This document shows, piece by piece, positions 6,731 to 8,242 of a DNA stretch of 8,242 nt (its first letter is position 1; every line of letters starts with the position of its first letter). A program made the position numbers and the translations under genes. Under the pieces are notes generated by a model. It saw only the letters and a list, made by a program, of their open reading frames with translations, made no database searches and was not told the origin of the DNA. Origin of the DNA: Acidobacteriota bacterium (GTDB lineage: Bacteria; Acidobacteriota; Terriglobia; UBA7540); contig JAKASC010000100.1 of NCBI GenBank assembly GCA_021828245.1, forward strand, positions 1 through 8,242, given 5' to 3'.

Positions 6731-7053
6731 GAGATTTGCAATAGTTCCGACCCGAGGTGGGCAAATATGGCGGAACGGCGCAAATATTGTGGGAGCGTTT
6801 ACGCCACGAGGGACTGGCGCGGGCCGAAAAGCGCGAACTGACGCATGTCGCCACAGGCAGCGCTCAACTTGGCAAGTCCACTCGTGAGGGGAGCGCAATC
6901 GGATCGAGATCTCGGCCTTGCCATCTATCCTGCGAGAGCAACAGGGCATGAGGCTCGAATTACCGTTTCATCTGATAGTCGTTGACTCTCGCCCTTTCTT
7001 AGGAGTTTGAGCTACAGCAGAAATCTCATCTGGATGAGGCGAACGGAGCGCAT
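6731..7053 (+). other. tRNA-Thr to tuf leader, 323 bp without a gene
   Basis: Near its start the direct repeat GCAAATAT occurs at 6761-6768 and 6780-6787, with an inverted ATTTGC at 6734-6739. Near its end a perfect palindrome CTCATC-TG-GATGAG (7025-7038) lies 15 nt before the tuf ATG. A TTGACT at 6982-6987 has no fitting -10. The ribosome site of tuf is modest (GGAG, 5 nt before ATG, or GGATGAGG further out). No coding frame is supported. Confidence 0.5.

Positions 7054-8242
<1,189 letters not shown>

Noticed and set aside
6982..7010. TTGACT before tuf as a tuf promoter
   Set aside because: The -10 at 17-18 bp spacing would be GTTTGA or TTTGAG, too poor to call.

Overview
The window looks like chromosomal DNA from a GC-rich Gram-negative bacterium, most likely an Acidobacteriota member. 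The outer-membrane efflux gene requires an outer membrane. The EF-Tu N-terminus, with a DSIDNAPEEKARGITI segment and a short insertion before it, resembles acidobacterial EF-Tu as I remember it. The phylum call is an inference from recall, not from a search. I see no insertion sequence, phage gene or CRISPR array.

Layout. Positions 1-1362 (minus) hold the first 454 codons of a TolC-family outer-membrane efflux gene that runs off the left edge. It is preceded by a 559-bp non-coding stretch (1363-1921). That stretch contains a good sigma70-type promoter whose -10 and start site are covered by a 22-bp palindrome of TetR-operator type, so the gene is probably repressor-controlled. Positions 1922-3424 (minus) encode a 500-residue multi-membrane-spanning glycosyltransferase of the GT39/ArnT (PMT_2) type. 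After a 261-bp divergent gap, 3686-4657 (plus) encodes an aldo/keto reductase with an intact catalytic tetrad. It is followed by an IclR-family regulator (4854-5651) that probably starts at TTG and has an 8-bp-stem hairpin just upstream.

The right third (5895-8242, plus) is a translation operon. A good promoter leads into tRNA-Thr(TGT), tRNA-Tyr(GTA), tRNA-Gly(TCC), tRNA-Thr(GGT) and then tuf (EF-Tu). This matches the E. coli thrU-tyrU-glyT-thrT-tufB order down to the anticodons. The window ends one base into the tuf stop codon.

Observations beyond ordinary annotation: (i) the operator-covered promoter and roughly 300-nt leader of the efflux gene; (ii) a family of GTGGC/GCCAC inverted repeats in two consecutive tRNA spacers; (iii) strongly G-ending codon use in tuf (28 of the first 31 Gly codons are GGG, none GGC) that switches abruptly in the last 20 codons, suggesting a recombination or assembly junction. 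I found no clearly new multi-gene system.
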